From contig JADCRB010000078.1 in assembly GCA_021464245.1 (NCBI GenBank), positions 496,001 to 560,000 of the forward strand: 64,000 nucleotides of DNA. The letters run 5' to 3'. The notes below the pieces were generated by a model, which was given only the letters and a program-made list of their open reading frames with translations, was not told the DNA's origin and made no database searches. Position 1 is the first letter of the stretch. The number at the start of each line of letters is the position of its first letter. Of the stretch, positions 58,641 through 64,000 are shown piece by piece. The translations under genes and the position numbers were made by a program. This DNA comes from Carallia brachiata. Its lineage: Eukaryota > Streptophyta > Magnoliopsida > Malpighiales > Rhizophoraceae.

Positions 58641-61600
58641 TCAATCCAAAGCCCTCAAGGTTATGGGACACCCACTTCTTAGTCTAGGTATATGTGCCTT
58701 CTTTTCTAGGCTGGGATCCTCATCATCAACCGTCCACCTACATAACAGAAGTAAAATCAAATGAAAAAGAGAAACATTACTGAGACTATAAGGAAATCGC
58801 CTCCATCCCATCCCAAAGCTAACCAGAGACACTCGAGTGACATCATCATAATGACTTTGTTTAGAATAAAAGAATAATTATATTTTGAAATTTACATTTT
58901 TTTGGTGCGAATTGTGTGCTGGATGGTGTGACCAAAGAAATTATTCGGACACCACAAAAAAATGCAACTGTTTGTTCTTTTAGTATAACTATATTGAAAA
59001 AAATATATATGAAATTAAAAATTACAAAACAAAAATTTAAAATTAAATAAATTTTACTCTAAAATTTAAAGTATAAATCTTACATAATATATTCTAAAAA
59101 TTTTTTTCTTAAAAAATCAACACGGTTGCATCTCTTCGGACCGCAACCTTTGTCCTTTTTTTTTCACAAAAATCACTAGATGTGTATGATGATTAATTAA
59201 ATGTGCAAATAATCCGAATGCAATGTGGATGAAGACTGATGGAAAGGGCAACAAACGTACTATTTTATAGTTTTGTACTTTTCATCAAACTTCACACGCA
59301 TTTTTTTCCGATTACTTGCAAATTTTACACTTCTATTGATTTTTATTAAAAAATATAAATTAAAAAAAATAATTTTTTTATTCGGAGGGCCCCTGGTGGG
59401 CACTGGGGGCGATGTTCTCAGTCCCTTACAATTTCCGGATTGAAAATGGGACTCAAATTCTTCTCAATTTGCGAATAGTGCGGTCAATTTGACCTCCTTA
59501 TGAATACTATGTTATATATATTATTTTCCTAAACTATATTCTAACAAACACATTTAACTATGAATGACAATTGGCATACTCAATGCTTATAGTCACACCT
59601 ACCTGTATCCACTAGTCAAGCGGTGTAAGAACACCAGCATTTTCACTTTGGCCATGTTCATTCCCAAGCATGTCCTTGGTCCAGATCCAAAAGGTATGAA
59701 ACTGTAAGGCCTTTGCATCTCCTGGATCGATTTATGAAATTAATTACGTAATCTTACTATCATCCTATACCTAAGCCAACAATAATTGAGGACTAAAATA
59801 GAAGATGATTTTACATCGAATCTTGATGGGTTGAATTGCAGAGGTTTCTCGTAAGTAGCTGGGTCATAGTGTATGCAAGTTGCGTCAATATTCACATGCC
59901 ATCCTTTCTTTATCTCCATACCTATGCAATACAAAAGAAGGAAAAAAAAAATTCAACATAAAATTATAATGATGCCCGGAAACTTTTCTTTTATTTTTTC
60001 TAATGATAAAAGCAAGAATTTCCTATTATTTTGGACGTCAAGAAACTCTTTTTTCTTTTCATTTTTTTTTTCCCAAGTGATACAAATTTTTCTGTTGTAG
60101 AAAACTTGCCGTCAATTGTGCAATCATTTAGTGCAACGCGAGGAAACCATAAGAGGACATTCGACATTCTCAATGTTTCCTTGACGACCTGGAGATGCCA
60201 CCAAAAGTACCATGTCAATGTCAATTCGTACTTGATTCCTTTGCTTTTATCTAGATAGGAAATGATCCAAGTACGTAGAGGGTAGAAACAAGGTGAGGAA
60301 GAAAGAGAGTAGCGGGAAAAATAGTTAAAATTGATGTAAAATAAATTTATAATAATTGTAAAAAAAATTATGATACAAAATCGTCATTCTTTCGGTTGAG
60401 AAACGTTAACGCGGAAAATAAACGCTTCTGGGACGCCTTTTTGTTGATTGATTGTCCTGCATAAATATTTGATATTAGTATAGACAGCAAACGAATAACA
60501 AGTTCCATAGGGGCATCTTTGGCACAATTTCACATAGCCGCAGGATTTTCTGCTTTTCTGTTAGCAATAAGTTAGTTTAGTTTGTCTGACCTTTAAGCCA
60601 TAGGACATTTTGTTCAGATCTTCTTGTGCAAGTAGGGCTCCCTGTTGTTTGTTTCTTGCTATAGACAATTGTTCTTCCTGTGGATCCATAAATAGCATCT
60701 TAGAAGTATTCTCAAAAGTGTGAAACATTATGGAGAGAAACTGAGAATAGAATGTAAGCTATTTTGTCGATCAAAAAATTATTGATAGGAAAATATTAAA
60801 TAATAATATTTAAGTAACAGTAGATATGAATTATTAGAAAATTGAAATTTAAAAAAAAAATTATTTAATACTACTAAATGAATTGGATTACTACGTATTT
60901 TTTTTCGATAGTGAAACTCTTGCTGATATTCTTTATTGATATCTCAAATGGATTCGAACGAAATGTGGTTGTTATTTATAGCAAAAGGTAAAAGTATTCT
61001 CGGTGTTTATGTTAGTTGTTATCTTAATCAATTCCAACTTCTGCTATAGCAAATTAAATGTTATGAGCCTGAGCGATCTCACCCTGAGCCTGTACTGGGC
61101 TTCTCTGTTGTCATCCAAGAACTTGACACTCCACATCATAGCAGCAGAAGTGGTAGACTGCCCAGCAATTATCAAAGTCAATAGATTATCCGCGATCTCC
61201 GAGTCAGTGAGTTTTTCACTGGAGGGGTATGAATCTCTTTGCAGCATGGACTGCAGGAAGTCATCATGTAACTCCACTCCACTCCGCCTTCTTTCAATGA
61301 TTCTTCTAAAAGTTCCCATGAGACTTTGTCGTGCCTGTATAAGTCATTCGTATAGTGTCAGCCTTCATACATCACATAGAGACAATGTTTGTATGTTGAT
61401 TGGTATGTTAAATGCAACAAAACTAATAGCCTCTACAATAAAACTCATATCATTTGTAATAAAAAAATAATAGGTTTTAATTAGTTTAAATTTCCTGACC
61501 TTTAACAATTAAATTGGACTAGCCATTTTTACATGATGGTTAATACCATTTTTACAAGTGTATTTCAACGTCATTTTGTTATCCCAACATAGAAAATAGA

Positions 61601-63994
61601 GGTAGTTGAGGACATTGACCAAAAAAAATTATTCATATAAAATTGAATTAAATATTATTTCGAGTCGTAGAAAAATCTCTTTGTGTATATACACATGTGA
61701 GCTTTTTCCCAACCTCATACCATAAAAATCTCTCGGGTAGTACAATGCAGCATCCCTACATTTTTTTGTATGTCTCCGTATTGTTTTTTATTTCATAATT
61801 TGTAGAATACTGAGAGTGCTGTCTTACCTTGATGCCTTTGTAGTATCTGGTGCCAGGAATCATGACAGGAAAGGATAACATGGCATCTGAAACAGCAGTG
61901 CAATCTTTTTCTATCCCCCGTAACAAGGAATCCTCTGTGATGCTAAAAAGCATGTTGCATGTTGCATCGAATGTCATCTACAAACATACATATTTAAACT
62001 GACTCGACTTTCTTTCTCCATGGTCATAAACCAAAAATTAAAATGAGAGAAAAGTTTCCTGACTCGCTTTGGTCCTCGAGTCGAGTCAGGGACTGTTCTC
62101 CCTTTAAAAAGAGAACAAATGAGGCAGGGAGCCACATATTTGCTCCCCTTCAACTAAAGAATTCTTGGATCGAGTGAGTCTCAATTTAAATACTTAAATT
62201 CTTAAAATAATAATAATAATAGTATTATTATTATTATTATTTTTATTATTATTATTATGTGTTGTTACCCTCATGCTGAAATCAAGCACTGAGAAGCTTT
62301 TTCCACTTTCTGCTAATTTCTTGAGTCTTTGAGACAACATTTGGTCAAACTTGGGAATGAACTTAGACAAAGACTGCATAGAGAAAGGATCAGAAAGGAG
62401 ACGCCTAATCCTTTCATGGCTCTCATGGGGTACACATAACAAGCTCTTCTCTCCAATGACATCCGCCATTGATTTAACATAGCCCTTGTTGAAATCGGCG
62501 AAGTCACTTGAGAAGATCTGTCTTGCACCATCTGTACTTGGAACAAACACATGTATTTTGCCAAATAGCCGGGTCTTGAACCACTTCCCATACCTAAAAA
62601 TTTCATTTATTGTTTGACAAAGAATGAATATGTATATGTGAAAAAATATGTATAAGTGAAATTATGTATGTATATATAATATACAGTTAATAACATTAAT
62701 TTTTTTCAACAAATTAATTATCAGTCTTGTAAAGTAGAATTGACCCTCGTAAATCGCAATATACTAGATGGTAAATTTCATTGACCACTACACTTATAAT
62801 CAGTTGTCCTATCAATACATCATAGGGAAATGTTTATCGCCCTACTTCATGGTCCTAAACTATTAATACTATATTAGGGAAAAAATTTGAATTTTGTCAG
62901 GAATGGAATACAGCTATGCAGTGGAGCCCTATATTCCTATAAGGATCATCTAACAATCATATCAGGTGCATTAATTGTGATAAATATGTGTTGGTGTATA
63001 TAGATATATATATATATACCATCGTTGGTCTCAATTTTTTTTTTTTTTTTGGGTTACCTTAGACAAAGCTTACAAACTGCCAGCCAACAGTAAATTCTAT
63101 TTGATTACTCTATTTTCCCAATTGGAGTCCGGTAACTTTAGGGAGCCTTCCATGGATTTAAAGAGATATTGTTTCCATGACTTGAAGTTCAGAAATAAAT
63201 AAGACCTAAAAATTCTGCAAAGTCCCTTTTGGGTTATGTAAATGGAGAAGGAAAGAATTTGGCAGCTTTACTTAAATAATTTTAAAATAGTTATAAAGTG
63301 ATATGAGTTATTAGATAATTAAATTTATAAAAAATAAAAATAAAAAAACTATCGGATACCATTAGGTAAAATTGTATAACTATTCGTTATTATCTATGTG
63401 AAACCACGTATGTTACTTAATGGAGAAAGGCTAGCCAGTAAAACTTCCGATTGTTGCCGGCATAAAATCTTTAAAGAAAGATTCGAATCGAGATTATTGA
63501 CAAGGGAAAACATTTTGTATTCATATATGGTACACCTGATGTTGACCCCATGTTAGTAAATGATAGGAAATGTAATGTATTCCATATGCATGCTCTTATA
63601 TAAGGTTTATATTAATTAATTGACACAAAAACAGAAGAAGATTGAGGCCTCAGCAATAGCTGCGTTCAGCCTATAACTGGGGATTGAATTTGGCCTTGCC
63701 ATCTCCTCTATGGAGTAACAAAGAGAAGCAGAAGACCAACAAAAAAAGAATCACTAACCGTAATCGCCGGAGCCTCACAAAATCATAGCAGCCTTTCGAG
63801 CTGTGAGTGGCTAAAAGAAAAGAAAAGGTTTCACCTATAAGAGGCAAGCCAAGATTGCCAGGGATTTCTGCCCTACCTCCTGCGGTTCTTCTCCAAGCTT
63901 TTAAGGCCAAAAATGTAACTACCGCGGAGACTAAAGCAATCCCAATGTGATAGTAGTTTTCGTTTGCTAGGAATAGCAGGCCTTCCTTAGACAT
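58641..63994 (-). CDS. Cytochrome P450, CYP85 clan, probably CYP722 family, nine exons
   Basis: Minus-strand exons 63994-63759, 62593-62269, 61977-61828, 61334-61083, 60677-60591, 60188-60110, 59921-59815, 59721-59603 and 58737-58641 join to 483 residues. The N-terminus has one hydrophobic anchor (about 17-33) and the proline hinge IPGNLGLPLIGETF, so it should sit on the ER. The I-helix reads AGQSTT (294-299), the K-helix KETLR (353-357), the PxRF motif FNPSRF, and the heme loop FGSGPRTCLG (423-432) with Cys430 as ligand. Intron 6 uses a GC donor. The protein wording recalls CYP722, close to CYP707 and CYP85; the CYP722C branch makes strigolactones, while the role of CYP722A is not established. 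The frame stays open to the window edge, so an upstream start cannot be excluded, but ATG 63992-63994 gives a normal length. Confidence 0.92.
62209..62258. repeat. Inverted AAT/ATT microsatellite beside a P450 splice donor
   Basis: AAT units (about 62209-62221) run into ATT units (about 62224-62258), so the tract can fold back on itself. It starts only about 10 bases inside the intron from the donor of exon 2 (donor at 62267-62268 on the minus strand). Confidence 0.85.
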
Positions 63995-64000
63995 GTTCAA

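Noticed and set aside
43780..63994. SAMT, HIPP and P450 genes as a biosynthetic gene cluster
   Set aside because: The genes are 9-12 kb apart, have unrelated probable substrates, and are separated by transposon-rich DNA; nothing in the sequence links them.
1..64000. CRISPR arrays, operons, ribosome binding sites and bacterial-type features
   Set aside because: The window is plant nuclear DNA with spliced genes; no regularly spaced identical repeats with unique spacers were seen.

Overview
The window is nuclear DNA from a flowering plant, most likely a rosid eudicot. The evidence is AT-rich non-coding DNA, genes split by short GT-AG introns, two plastid-targeted nuclear proteins, and plant-only families (SABATH methyltransferase, isoprenylated HMA protein, DUF4408/DUF761 protein, CYP85-clan P450). 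The species cannot be fixed from sequence alone; a Citrus-like genome is my guess and no more.

Nine protein-coding genes were found. Exons were joined by hand, checking reading frame and splice sites at each junction. On the + strand: the 3' end of an alpha/beta hydrolase (1-260); an 11-exon RFC3-like clamp-loader relative (3637-7198); a coiled-coil protein of unknown function with a C-terminal membrane anchor and a 5'-UTR intron (11621-14525); a chloroplast Era-type GTPase with nine exons (15527-19041); a DUF4408/DUF761 protein broken by a one-base frameshift (31027-31832); and a two-exon HIPP-type metal-binding protein (55282-56908). On the - strand: a plastid lipid phosphate phosphatase of the epsilon type (22491-20744), convergent with the Era gene; a salicylic-acid-type carboxyl methyltransferase (46057-43780); and a nine-exon CYP85-clan P450, probably CYP722 (63994-58641).

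Layout: 0-22.5 kb is gene-dense and holds mostly housekeeping or organelle genes. 22.5-31 kb, 32-43.7 kb and 46-55 kb are gene-poor, AT-rich and full of small transposons. Several elements can be delimited by their ends and target-site duplications: a 500-bp long-TIR MITE (9718-10217), two tRNA-derived SINEs (34415-34512, 39846-40049), a palindromic MITE with a 9-bp duplication (49060-49257), a 753-bp solo LTR with 8-bp inverted ends and a 5-bp duplication (53165-53917), a possible Helitron 3' end (48595-48620), and a frameshifted retroelement RNase H remnant carrying a 48-bp tandem repeat (about 41250-41740).

The genes do not form one pathway. The SAMT and P450 genes are both specialised or hormone-metabolism genes but lie 12 kb apart, with the HIPP gene between them. 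From memory, the order SABATH methyltransferase, epsilon-type LPP, Era GTPase resembles the end of Arabidopsis chromosome 5 (around At5g66430-At5g66470), which suggests ancestral microsynteny. I see no convincing undescribed multigene system. The strongest leads are the as-1-like repeats above the SAMT TATA box, the solo LTR that splits an older tandem array, the unusual I-helix of the P450, and the frameshifted DUF4408 gene.
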